Shown: positions 48,001 to 58,794, counted from the stretch's first letter. The stretch: 64,000 nt of DNA from Pseudoscleropodium purum (GCA_963969395.1 OZ017805.1:1860001-1924000); one strand, 5' to 3'. Made by a program: numbers and translations. Notes: a model not told the origin generated them from the letters alone.

Positions 48001-49320
48001 ATAATTGTTGATGTCCAAGAGGGTTTACCGGTCCTTATTGTTTCCATTCCACCAATGTCAGTTTGAGAGTAGAACCAGTTCTTGGAAGACAATTTGCAAG
48101 CCATTTTTGACTTTGTAGAGAATTCTCTACACAACACTAGTGCTCTTCTTGTGATCTATCCTTTCAACTAAGACATCAAGTCCTACCTCTTGGAATTTTG
48201 CTAACCATATGGATTTAAATTCGAGAGGGAGTATTGGGACACAAATAGATTGCATTTGACATTGCCCCTAGACCCTTTTGGAACGGCAAGCCTTCTACTA
48301 TGAATAATTGTCAATTTTTTGAATTGACTTTATGTTCAAGTTGAATTGAGTATATTTCTGAATTGGATACTAATTTCAAACTTTGTATAGACATAGCGGT
48401 TTAAAATGTCATTATATGTGAAGGCTATTACTAGCCTATCCACCTCTTGATTTACATTCCAACACGTCCCAACACATGCAGTAATAGACATTGATGTGGC
48501 CAAAGATGACCTCGTGCAGAATTTTTGCAACAAGGAGGATCAAACCATGAATGGCAATATTCCTTGGCGTAGGTAGCAAGAGAAGGCTTGCCCCTTCATG
48601 CAAATGCTCATTGAAGCAACTACCTTGCCTAGTGATGTTGTTGTAGATTGCTCTACGTCTATAGGGTAGTTTCATGATTTTTTTATTAATCCTATAGTTG
48701 TTGATTCTCATTAGCTTTATTTCACGTAATTCTAATTATTTTTGCCTTGGCATTTCTCTATTTCTACAAGTGCTAGCATTTACTTGTGTTGGGCTACAAG
48801 ACGGCATATAATGGCCTTGGAGGAAGATAAGCTTATTTTTGAGGCCCTCCTTCCTCCGTTTAATTGTCCCATTGCAATTTTGGAGCCTACATCACAGACC
48901 TCTAAAGTCGCCTTCGTTAATTTGGATGAGGAAGTGGTGCCGGTCCAACATGTACAAAAATATCACGATTTAGTAAGTAAGTTATCCCTATACTTCTGAA
49001 TTACAAATATAAGGTTGTTTTTTGTAACTTGTTCTCATATTCATTTCTTGTTCTTTTTTAGACAAGGTGCGAAAATAAAGATGTCGTCACATCAACCATT
49101 CTTTGCAAATCCGGCCTTTTTTCCTAGTCCCCCTAAAACTTTTCAGTTGCCAATGTGTACTAAAACAATAGCTAGGCAATCTAAGACTCATGACCCAAAA
49201 CGACATTCTAGGACATAAACAATAGATCCACATGTTCTAGTTTTTGTAGATGATTCTACTAAAGATCCTGGCAATGAGTCATCAAATACAGATGAGAGCT
49301 TTGCATCTCAATCTTGAAGC
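45060..49320 (+). pseudogene. Decayed multi-part gene, family not recognised
   Basis: Plus-strand pieces with protein-like composition follow one another with frame breaks and intron-like gaps. They include VMEFTKGIGCLGDDD (about 45200), KLKHLVDAKFFICDGNH then IAWM (about 45570-45630), IDASIRKYYKDTLVHEVIG (about 46170-46235), TRLLYQKLYKNQAI with LILEDEWLQE (about 46280-46355), and LDKLQLIATANPDPKYK (about 46480-46535). Further on are MTLLDYIEG (about 46840), a Lys/Glu-rich charged stretch (47275-47529), a segment VELIIVDVQEG (about 47995), WATRRHIMALEEDKLIFEA (48795-48855) and a C-terminal-like segment ending at about 49318. The DGNH-x(3)-AWM motif recalls ParB-like 'DGNHR' folds, but that is weak. 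I cannot name a function; the pieces may even belong to two genes. Confidence 0.45.
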
Positions 49321-50070
49321 TATACCTAAGCCCAAAGATACTTCCGAATCTATCTATTGTTTTTTCGTATACTTATCTATATAGTTATAATGTCTTCTTT
49401 TTGCATGGTGTGTTATCATTTTTTTTTGGTCTATGGTATTTTTTACTATAGTTTGTGTTCTAAATCCTTTACTTTATATGTTCTAAAATTTTAAAATTTC
49501 TATATTTTGTTATCCACGGTCATAGGTCTACATCTAAAAATTCCCCAAAAAATTCACCCAAAGTTTGAGGCTCGTAGACTCTTGGGCTCATGCTCCAAAG
49601 CTCACAAAATGTATGACAATGTCAATTTTTAGTTATATCGTAAGGTAGTTATTGACTTCAAAAATGAATAAAGATAATCTTTTTATACTTTTGATTATGA
49701 AAAAAATATTTAAACTCATAGTATTGGTAGTGAAGGCAATAGAACGGCTAGATGTTAATTAATGGTGAATATAGTATAAAAAGAGGTTTGTTTTGTATTA
49801 GAGCATCCATTGTTTCTAGAGTGAAAGTATATTTTGTATCTCTATTTGATTGATGCAAGCTTTAATTTAGATAATATTGGACTAACCATTTTTTTATAAC
49901 TAATGTTAGATGAAATTGAAGTTGAGTGTTAGTGCATTCTAGTATTCAATGACAAACTAGTGTAGGTGACTACTGGATCAAATGATTTAATCGGTGTGTT
50001 TTTCCATAATCTTAGGAAACTAAAGAAAATATCTTACTTTTTTGAAATCATATTGTGAAGTATAGAAAAT
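49321..50070. other. AT-rich stretch, no gene recognised
   Basis: Nothing assignable. Confidence 0.3.
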
Positions 50071-50079
50071 GGGTACAAG

Positions 50080-50303
50080 CACTATAAGAAAAACTTGTTT
50101 TAGATGACTAATTGACATCAAAAGGAATGGATTTTAGGTGATATCCAAGGTGATATAAAAAAAAAAACATGTTTTTATATCAACAATGATGTCCATTGAT
50201 GTTATATTGGACATCATTGTTGATATAAAAACATGGATTTTTTTTTCAATGTCACCTAAAATCCATTCCTTTTGACATCAATAAACTTTGGTTTCTTATA
50301 GTG
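50080..50303. mobile_element. Foldback miniature element, CACTA-type ends (224 bp)
   Basis: CACTATAAGAAA at the left is matched by TTTCTTATAGTG at the right. The inverted repeat continues through AAAAGGAATGGATTTTAGGTGA and ATGTTTTTATATCAACAATG to near the centre. AAG at 50077-50079 and 50304-50306 is a 3-bp duplication. It is better preserved than the similar element at 31064. Confidence 0.85.
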
Positions 50304-50309
50304 AAGGAA

Positions 50310-51720
50310 ATTGGAAATAGCATACTAATGAAATCATATTTGTCTACAAGTTTGGCTTGTACATGGTATATAAATTTGAAGCCTGCTCTAAAATTTCTAA
50401 TGTAGGGATCCAATTGCTAAAAATATTTGAAGTTGTTCAATGGTATAAATATAAAGATTAAAACTTTAAGTATCTAAGATTTAAATATGTAAAGGTACAA
50501 TTAAAAAAAAATTTATTTATGCCATGGCTACTACTTTTAAAGAAAAGAAATTACAAATTAATCAAGTTTTGATTAGAAGAAGTATCAAAGGAACAGTTAG
50601 GTGAGCAATTTTTTCTACAAAGGAGCTTATGAATATAAAGATAAAGCACAATTTGCAAAACATGCTGTAAAAGTAGTGTAGACAAAATAGTTGCAAAGCT
50701 TGTGGGATGCAATTGTAAGGGGTGGCGTCTGAAGTAGCATTGGAAGTAAAGCTAAAGCATTCCAATTACGTTCAAGTTTTCTTAAACTACTTAGGATATG
50801 ACACAATAAGGTATATTCTACAAGATTAAGACTACGCTAACTGATGTAGGGAATTGGAAATTGTTAATGAATTAATTTGTGAACCTAATTATGATGTATA
50901 CATGTTATAGTAAATGGCATTTTTTAGTACTAGTCAAAGGTGACTTATGTAGACTAATCTTAGTTTTGTGAACAATGAATGTAAAATGGCATGACAATAA
51001 TGGAATAAGTTTATTTATAGCAATTATGGTTCCTCACTACCAACTGAGTGTATAAATGGTCTTTCCAAATGTATCTTTATGGCTAACATTGCACTAAATA
51101 TTGAGGCAAAAGATGGACAAAGATTCAATAACTATTGCTACATACTATAGTTCTTTGTAGTTAATAATACCTTCTTCCATAGACATTTTCATGGACTTAT
51201 GACTAAGGCATTCATTAAGGACAACTATACTAGATACATGTAAAAGAAAATGAAAGTAATGAAACAAAGCGCTATTTCATTCAATGTTTGACAATGCCAA
51301 TGTGGACAATTATTTTTAGAAACATGTTTTCTTGCACATAGTGACATTAATATATTACAATATATTGTTTTTTTGAAACATGCAAACATTGAATTAAAAT
51401 ATGCAAGTCTATCAAGAGAATGCCTTTGAGAATGTTGTAGAGGACAATTCATAGAATGTGTTATAATTTTTTGATATCTCCATGCTAGCTATACTAGTTG
51501 TTAGTAGACTATCCATGACCAACTATATCAAAGGTCTTTTATTATCTTTTGATTACATTAGCAACCATTTTTGTAAATACAATAATGTCACCCAACACAT
51601 CGTCTTTCACAAAAAATGCAATAGCCATATTGGCTTAAACATTGATCTTAACATTGCTTTCTTTTCATGTGGTGTCAATGTAGATGTCTTGGCAAATATG
51701 CAAAGCATATCTTTTTGCTT
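50310..51720. other. AT-rich stretch, no gene recognised
   Basis: Protein-like fragments without long frames occur at 50950-51720 (for example IALNIEAKDGQRFNNY at about 51090 and a 106-codon frame at 51482-51802 that runs into the next element). None was recognised. The young multi-gene element is inserted at its end. Confidence 0.3.
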
Positions 51721-51729
51721 TCTATACTT

Positions 51730-51935
51730 CAGGGTTGACGAATCTCAACGTCCGCCCCAGAATAGCGTCCGTTTTACGGACGTCCGGACGCACAGACGCT
51801 AGTGGACGCAACGTCCCTCCCGCCTTCGGAAGGCGGACGCGTGGGGCGGGGCAGACAGCCGGGGCGGTCAGGCGTACAGACCAGACAGGACGGACGGACA
51901 GGGCAGACGGGGTGGACTTCGCATTGCCATTAGTC
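51730..51935 (-). repeat. Right terminal GC island of the complete element
   Basis: The terminus and GGACG words match the right end at 15180-15337. Here it joins directly to the RING gene 3' flank, without the transposase module. Confidence 0.75.
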
Positions 51936-52219
51936 ATTAGAAAATTTTATATTGTTATGTAATTTGAATGTTACACAATCAAAAATGAATGCATCCACGT
52001 AAAATAAGATGTACATATAAAAATATTTTTATACGCAAATGAAAATATAGCATCTTTATATATAAATATATATGTATAAACAAAATACATGAAAACATAG
52101 TTCCAATATCACTACTGAATCCTATACGATCTTTTTAAGATCTAAATCTTTCACATTCTTTTTTGTTTTTAAACAATGAAAGGACCATTGTTTTTAAAAA
52201 ACTAAATTCTCTTCAAATC

Positions 52220-52846
52220 CTACTTTCCACTGGATGGACCACTACCTTCTCCCAAAACAAAAGGAAAATCTGTTGTACCGAGAAGTTTAGCAGATGATTG
52301 ATGAGTTGACCGTTGTTGACTTGGACGGACTATTCGCCCTCTAGATTGAACTTCGATGTCCACCTTATGAAATTGTTTCTTGGTTTCCGGAGAGAAGTCA
52401 TCGTCCTCTTCACGCTTCCTTTTTTGTTTTCTTTTCAGTAATAAATCGACTTCATCTGCCTTCAAGGTTCTCAAGTTGCTCTCCTCACGATCTACCATCG
52501 CTTGAACAACTTCATCATCTCCTTTCCCTTGCCATACTGTGAGGTAGTCTCCATCCAATAGGAAAGCCTTCCAATGCCCTATAATATCACCAATGCGCCT
52601 ATCAAATGCTGCTGCCACATCTACAAATGAATGTCTTGTGCTTGTTTGTCCATTTGTATCGTAGATAGTACGAACTTTTGCAGCCTCTTCCAACTTCGAC
52701 AATAGAAGGGCCCTATCTATGAGGGTGTGGTCGTATGCCTTATATTGCTCATCGAACTCTTTTCCATGGTTTACCTCCACCCAACTGTCTTTTGGTCCTC
52801 TCTCCACTTTTTTATCTGGAAAATGAAAGAACTTTTCGTATTGCAA
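52220..52846 (-). pseudogene. RING-gene 3' fragment
   Basis: This is an open frame of 208 codons equal to the C-terminal part of the RING gene (10123-10743). It has the same basic KRKQKRKREEDD run, a QQRST-x(2)-SSAKLLG stretch and the FVLGEGSGP-like end. The RING domain, finger and coiled coils are deleted. The codon at the position of stop 10327 is AGA here, showing that the stop in the large element is a later change. No ATG precedes it in frame at the deletion junction, so it may be untranslated or fused to upstream transcription. Confidence 0.8.
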
Positions 52847-53966
52847 GAATGCATCTTGCTCCTTCCTTTTAATCCTTTTGATATTTTCTTTTTTTTCCTT
52901 TTTTTCCTGTCTCGTAGGGCTCTTGTTCTCTTGTTCTCTTCATTTGACCAGCCTATTTGGCTTGGCTCTTAGTTTTTGTTTTTTTAATGCAATGGTTTAT
53001 GCATATGTTATAAAAAAAAATTATTTATTTAAAATTAATATATTGATGAACAAACGCATAAAGGCATTGAATGCTTTCACATTTAAAGTTATAAATCTAT
53101 CATAAATCACTCTTGCAAATTTGAATGATTGAATCGAAAATTTGAAAATGTAATTACAAGAGCTTTCAATTCAATCAATTGCATAAATCATAAATGTTGA
53201 AATGCAACTCGTATGAGTTTAGCATCTATAAAGATTAATTCATGCCATCCACATGCAATTTTTCAATTTAATAAAATGCAATTGAGTACTTCAATTTCTT
53301 TCCCTTCAATTCTCCATGTAACATTCACTTCATATCTTTCTCTATTTGTTTATCTATTTTTTGGGAACAAATGGAGAAACCATCTTTGTCTATATTTGAA
53401 CATGCACTCTTATTTGATTGATGAAGAATAGATCTATGAAATATATAATCATTGATTTGTTCATGTTGATTTATCTAATATATTTTATGTATGTATATAT
53501 ATATATATATCATTAAAGGAGTATGGAAGACAAGATTGACAGATTGTATTCAAATGTTGTTGATTTTGAAATGATTTAGTACTATATCATTTATAAGAAT
53601 ATTATAATAGTGTTATGTTATAATATTCTTAAAACAATTGCAACAAATATTAAAATACATGCTAAGTTAGGTTTGTTAGCCTACCAATTGTTCATTAATA
53701 GATATAATTGAGTAGCCCTCTTAAATGAAACATTCAATATCTAATATCTTACAATCCAAATGGTGGATTTGTCTAAAAATTTTTCTACATCTTTTCCAAC
53801 TAATTTACTACAAGATCCTACGGTTACATATGCCCCAAAGTATTTTTCTTCTAAGACTTGATATTTGCACTACTATTGGCAGTTTTGAAGTGTTTTTAGT
53901 GAAAAGAACTTTAGGGGTTAAACATCTATACCATGAGATCTTGAAAAAAGAACAATTTGCTTCATT
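52841..53966 (-). repeat. AT-rich spacer shared with the large element (inverted)
   Basis: Inverted copy of 4522-5650, ending at the TTGCAAG deletion junction. It carries no gene; the short frames inside are not conserved as proteins between the two copies. Confidence 0.75.
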
Positions 53967-53984
53967 AGGTTTAGGGTTTAAGAT

Positions 53985-54225
53985 GAGCCGTCCGCCTTGT
54001 CCGCCCGGTCCGCCCCGTCCGCCCCATCCGCTTTGATACCCGTCCGCCCCGTCCTCCGTCCGTCCTGTCCGTCCGATCCAGCGTCCGTCCTCTCCCCCCC
54101 GTTCGCCCCGATACTCGTCCGCCCCGGTACGGCCGTCTGATTGACACGCGGACTGATGTAGTCTGCATGATTTGGACGTCCACCTCGGGGCGTCTGCATA
54201 TATATATGGGAAGGCGGACGGCTCA
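53985..54225. repeat. GC island upstream of the finger/YGS gene
   Basis: CGTCCGCCCCGTCC-type words run up to a CATATATATATGGG stretch at 54198-54211 that could serve as a TATA box for the gene at 54431. A GGTTTAGGGTTTA telobox word lies at its left edge (53967-53980). It contains GACTGATGTAGTCTGCATGA-type words also found in small element 1 (16630-16660), showing common origin with terminal GC blocks. Confidence 0.6.
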
Positions 54226-54430
54226 TTCCGAACAATCGTTCTCTTTTGGAGTGGGCGGACCAGTGCATTGGAAGCTCTGCATGCCCCTTTCGCTTTGAGT
54301 GAACGATTGTTGTGGCATTGTTACAAATTTTCACAAAGTTCACGCTTGTAAAATTTTAATTAATTGATTAAATCAAAATTTTGGTTCTTAAGCTTTCTAA
54401 TTGTTTCATTCTCTTTGCTTCGGCTTCATC

Positions 54431-55693
54431 ATGCCGAAAGATAGAACACCCAAAAAAAGTAGTCGAAAGGGAAGACCCCAATTGTTCAATTGGGATGCTT
54501 CGGCCGATCTATTGTGCATGGGTGAACCGAGATGGAAAGAGGAACCAACAAGAGTGTGGGATTGCTCAATGTGCAAGAAGTATGTAAAAATGACTCACAT
54601 TCAAAAACTTTGGCGACATGAACATGTAGAGCACCAAGCGCCATGTTGGGAAGGACAAATGTCTATGTGCCAAAGTGAGCACTTCAAACAACGATACACA
54701 CAAGTGCATCGAGTTCTTGGCATTAAAAGTGCCAAACCAAATATAATGAATTATAATGTTATGGCAATGGTTTGGATAGAGATTGTACTCCACAAGGACG
54801 TGGACTGGCGTACCGCTACAGGTCGCAATGTGGAGAACTATACGCGCACGGATGCCGTTATAGATACACAGTGGAGGGGTGCAAGCGATTGTATGCCAGA
54901 GTGGTCCAATCGAGGTTATCTACAACAACCTTCAGTTGTTCTACGAGATGTTGAAGATGCATGGACAGATGACGATGATGACGATGATATGCAAGCGCCT
55001 GTCACATTTGGAGTTAGGCACGAGCAGGTAGAAGAACGAGAACGAATTGAATTCGAACAACAAATGCAAGAGGCAACACGCAGAAGCCTTCAAGATCGTG
55101 GATGGCAAGATAGGCATGGTGGGTCCTACAAACGTGAATATGAAACGCGAGGATCTGAACAAAGAAGAGGTGATTCATACTCTGGTTACAATCCTCAAAA
55201 TAGATATGAAGGTGGAAGAGGGAGCTATGGATCCACGCATTATGGTGGTTCAAATGCAGTTGGTTCTCATTATGGCACTCCCCCTGAAATTGGCTCTCAA
55301 GGTGGAGAAGGTAGCTATGGCAATACGCACTATGGTAGGTCTAGTGGATCTGATTCATATTATACTACACCCACTCAAGTGGGCTTCGAAGGTAGTGGAG
55401 GAAGCCATGTAACCCCGTAGTATAGTTGCTCTCTTCACCAAAGCGCCCAATACTATCCGGGATCAACTAGAAGTGATTCATATGGGCATCATGGGGCCTC
55501 TTATTATGGGGCTTCAAATGAAAGAGAATCAGAGCCTACTACTCCGGTTCCTCCTCCTCCTTTTGCAGGTTCAAACTATGGACAAGGAGGTACACCAAGT
55601 AGATATCACGGAAACTACGGAGGTGGTCCGTTCATTGGAGTACAAGGAAGAGGCACCGGTCAACAATTTGAGTCCGATTCAAATTCCGAATAA
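54431..55693 (+). CDS. Zinc-finger protein with Tyr/Gly/Ser-rich tail (one in-frame TAG)
   Basis: A frame of 420 codons from ATG 54431 to TAA 55691 is interrupted once by TAG at 55418. The same composition continues in frame for 90 codons beyond it, so the stop looks recent. An in-frame upstream ATG at 54401 would add ten residues; MPKDRTPKK is the more natural start. A BED-like finger lies at residues 45-68, CSMC then KYVKMTHIQKLW with His 56, 63, 65 and 68. An acidic DDDDDDD run is at about residue 185. A charged Glu/Arg segment follows, and then a long tail with repeated SYG-x(2)-HYG, prion-like in composition. The finger resembles that of the RING gene. The likely role is binding of the element's DNA, with assembly through the tail; that is inference. 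The large element at 1578 lacks this gene. Confidence 0.75.
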
Positions 55694-56287
55694 AAAAACA
55701 TGCAAGTATATAGTGAGCATGTATTTGCTCAATTTTCTCATTTTTATTTTTACGACAAGTATAGAGCACTAGATTCGTAGAAGTAGTACAAAATTTTAAA
55801 TGAATAGAACAATTTTGAACAACAATTTTGTTCACTTTTTCAAAAAGTGTTATGTAATAGTGTACACCAAGTATGTATGTAGGCAAGCATATTGTTGAAG
55901 ACATCATTGTATTATTTTATAATAGCGTTGATGTATAAAACTATAAGCGACTTTGATAAATAATAAAAATATGAAGAAGAAATGTAATTTTGTAAGAGCC
56001 ATATTATGTCTATTTTTGAATTTAGCATTCGAGGTTAAATATGTACTAGCATGGTGTGTATTTTGAAATTATTGTTGTGTATTTATTACATTTAGAAACT
56101 CGTAAATGGTATAAATGTAATTCTAATTAATTTATGAAAGATTGAATTATTTGAATATTTGAAATTTTTTTATTTTTCATTCAACGATTGCTAAAAACTA
56201 AATTGATTTCTTATTGGTATGAAGAAATGCCCAAATTAGACAATTAGTGGTTTTTCTTTAGATTCTATTTTCAAATATGGAAAATAA
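55694..56287. other. 3' flank of the finger/YGS gene
   Basis: AT-rich, with AATAAA at 55962-55967 as a possible polyadenylation signal. Not present in the large element, so it belongs to the YGS module. Confidence 0.45.
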
Positions 56288-56560
56288 ATCGGATCGGGCG
56301 GACGCTTGATTTGTTCGCCCGTGGCCATCCGATCGGGCGAACGAGGCTCGAGGGTTTCGAGGAGGCGGACGGCCGATGCGTCTGCCACCCGCAGCTCGTC
56401 CGATCGGGCGGACGCCAGATTTGTCCGCCCGTGGCCATCCAATCGGGCGGACGGGGCTCGAGGGTTTCGGGGAGGCGGACGGCTGATGCGTTCGCCACCC
56501 CCGGCCCGTCCAATCAAGCAGACGGTTTGGGGCCATCTGATGGGGCGGACGGGTCGTCCG
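56288..56560. repeat. GC island with exact 110-bp tandem period
   Basis: Two and a partial third copy of a 110-bp unit start at 56291, 56401 and 56511. Each opens with CGATCGGGCGGACG and passes through GGCTCGAGGGTTTCG to GCCACCC. The large element has the same kind of island at 3855-4125 with a less regular unit. It lies about 200 bp upstream of the kinase-like ATG and is the probable promoter region. Confidence 0.75.
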
Positions 56561-56754
56561 CATTGTCACTTTTGCTTTGCCCCTTATGAATGCAAGGTAG
56601 AGTGGAGAGCTTAGTGGTTCATCCTACATGGGCTCCTTTCCAAGGCAAGGCAAGAGTGGTTTATTGGGGCCCTTGTTGCCAAATTTTTGGACACTTGCGC
56701 GTGAATTTAATTTCAAATTAAAAAATTTGATCTATATCAATTTCATTTGTCACG

Positions 56755-58248
56755 ATGCCGAACGGGAAGAAGAAGGTTGCAAAGCTAAAACATGGAGAGG
56801 GACCATCAAACTTGGAGGTAGCTCGCCAAAGTCCCTCAGAAGAATGCAAAAAATTCATGATCGAGCGCATCGTTCAATTTTATGAATCAGAAACAACATT
56901 GTCTTTAGACAATAAGTACATCAGATATCAAAAGGAGTGCGTGTCTAAATTCAAGGTAGACATGACACAGATGTTGTTGGATGCATTGAATGTGGTGAAG
57001 TGGCATGACGAAATGCATAAAACGTACTTCACCAAATGTTTGGAGAACAAGGTTCATGACGATTTGTGGAATTCCAAAGTCATTTTGGTTAAATATGGCA
57101 AAGAATATCGACCCAATGACGCCCAGTTTGAAGAAGTGATTTTGAAAGCGGACTTGTTTAGGGGGCGATGTGCTCCATTCACCAAAAAGCACAATCGAGT
57201 TAGTTCGATTAATTGGTGGAAAAGCAATGATGGAGTTGCTGAAGCGGAAAGGACCAAACGGCACCTCATAGCACTTCCAGATACAGCATGCGTGATTGCT
57301 GTTGATGATAGAACGATGAGAGGTGGATATGCAACGATTCGAAAGGTTCGTATTGAAGGATGTCCAGGAATACTTCCTTATTGGGAGTTTGCGGCAAAGA
57401 AATTCATTCACCACCAAACTCGACCCGATCTTGCAAAGTTAGAACATCAAAACGAATCAATGGCTGTTCGAATTCCACACGCGGGTGTGATACGGTTTGC
57501 TACAGTGCACAGAACGACATGTGAAGGTTATGCGTATTGGTGGAATGGTGGAACTCTTCGACAAATGTTGAATATGGATAAGGACTATCCAGACAACATT
57601 CAAATCCGTTTGATGTATACGAATCCAACCGAAGAGGAGGTTGTAAAAGCTCACCGTTTAGGGCGATATCGGAAGAAGCGCACAGAGCTAACATGGATGT
57701 TTATGCATATAATGTATGCAGTGCATCTTGTTGGACATTTGCACAATGATCTTTCTTCGGACAACATCTTGTTGCATTTTCCAGTAGATGAGTCACATGT
57801 GTACATTGGAGTTTGCGATTGGCGCATGACCACCTTAACTTCTCAGCCAATGAAGTCTTTGTATACATTCACATCAGCAGATGAGATGAAACAAACTTTG
57901 CAGAGGAGATGGTGGGTGGATCCACGTATTGCATATTTGCATAAAGCACGTGCAGATGTGGAAGCCATTCTGATGTATTCACGTAAGTCGGAAGAGTATG
58001 CCATTCGAAAAATTGCTTGGCGGATGAATGGAAACAACATGTCAGAGGCGTATTTCAACTTTCTACGAAAAACACCTAGTGTGACACAATTTGCCTTTCA
58101 TGACTTTGCAAAAGTGTTTTATGCTTACTTGAAGCGCATTTCTTCGAAGACTGACGATGAAAATACTAGTTTGGCCCATGTGATTACACGATTTTCTAAT
58201 ACATATCGTTGGCCGATGCCAGATGAACATTTCCGCCATTTATATTAG
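56755..58248 (+). CDS. Transposon-borne protein-kinase-like protein
   Basis: Intact intronless frame of 497 codons, ATG 56755 to TAG 58246. Kinase signatures lie in order. There is a glycine-rich segment RGGYATIRKV (residues 189-198), a lysine motif FAAKKF (Lys 215), and a catalytic loop HNDLSSDNILL with Asp 332 and Asn 337, where the usual Arg of HRD is Asn. The metal-binding Asp 355 sits in VCDW, where the DFG phenylalanine and glycine are replaced. The first 180 residues are charged and unassigned; no transmembrane segment is seen. The catalytic Lys, Asp, Asn and Asp are kept, so weak kinase activity is possible, though DFG loss often marks pseudokinases. A decayed second copy lies at 2169-3661. 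It could act on the transposase or on host silencing factors; that is inference. Confidence 0.8.
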   Translation: MPNGKKKVAKLKHGEGPSNLEVARQSPSEECKKFMIERIVQFYESETTLSLDNKYIRYQKECVSKFKVDMTQMLLDALNVVKWHDEMHKTYFTKCLENKVHDDLWNSKVILVKYGKEYRPNDAQFEEVILKADLFRGRCAPFTKKHNRVSSINWWKSNDGVAEAERTKRHLIALPDTACVIAVDDRTMRGGYATIRKVRIEGCPGILPYWEFAAKKFIHHQTRPDLAKLEHQNESMAVRIPHAGVIRFATVHRTTCEGYAYWWNGGTLRQMLNMDKDYPDNIQIRLMYTNPTEEEVVKAHRLGRYRKKRTELTWMFMHIMYAVHLVGHLHNDLSSDNILLHFPVDESHVYIGVCDWRMTTLTSQPMKSLYTFTSADEMKQTLQRRWWVDPRIAYLHKARADVEAILMYSRKSEEYAIRKIAWRMNGNNMSEAYFNFLRKTPSVTQFAFHDFAKVFYAYLKRISSKTDDENTSLAHVITRFSNTYRWPMPDEHFRHLY

Positions 58249-58649
58249 ATTGGTAGTGCAGAAGTAGTAGTTGAATAGGTTATATAGGCATTAAAAATTA
58301 GTTTAAAAATATAGAGTTGGAATGAAAAAAATTATATGTGCAATTAGCCAAATGTGCACAATGTATGGTATTCTACATTAAATTGAATATATTTTGCCCA
58401 TATTGATTATGTTTGTATTTGTGTTGATCTCGATTTTTTAAATAGGATATATATATATTTGAAGTCACAAACTTTTTTAGTTTGCCTTTTGAAAATGAAT
58501 TGGAATTTTTTCATAGTTTCAAGAATATCATGGACTCATGGTCAAACTTTATAATCTTTCAACTTATAAGAGACATTGTTTTAATAACAAATCGCGAACC
58601 ATTGCACTTCATTTAACATTTAATTGTTTAAAGATTAAGGGAGTGATCG
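58249..58649. other. 3' flank of the kinase-like gene
   Basis: AT-rich, inverted counterpart of 1761-2168, with a shorter (AT)n run at about 58448-58457 than at 1951-1972. Confidence 0.6.
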
Positions 58650-58794
58650 TGGGGCAGTTTGGGTAGGGCGGTCGGGGAAAATAAGGCTGTCAAAGTGGAT
58701 GTTGCGTCCGCCGGGACTGCGAATGTCAGCGGACGCTGCGGACATAACATCTGCATCCGGACGTCCCGGACGTCCAGACGTCGTGTCAACCCTG
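58650..58794 (-). repeat. Left terminal GC island of the complete element
   Basis: The GC-rich block ends CGTCGTGTCAACCCTG, matching the inverted left end at 1578-1760. It has an extra CCCGGACGTCCAGACG repeat close to the terminus and a deletion relative to 1640-1700. Confidence 0.7.

Larger units (their letters stand above)
51730..58794 (-). mobile_element. Complete 7.1-kb multi-gene hAT-type transposon
   Basis: The right end CAGGGTTGACGAATCTC is at 51730 and the left end CGTCGTGTCAACCCTG closes at 58794. Perfect 8-bp duplications CTATACTT flank it at 51722-51729 and 58795-58802. It is inverted relative to the element at 1578-15337. In its own left-to-right order it carries the kinase-like gene, a GC island, the finger/YGS gene, a GC island, the AT-rich spacer, a 3' fragment of the RING gene, and the right end. 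It lacks a transposase and would need one in trans. Intact ends, exact duplications and an intact 497-codon frame suggest that it moved recently. Confidence 0.92.
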
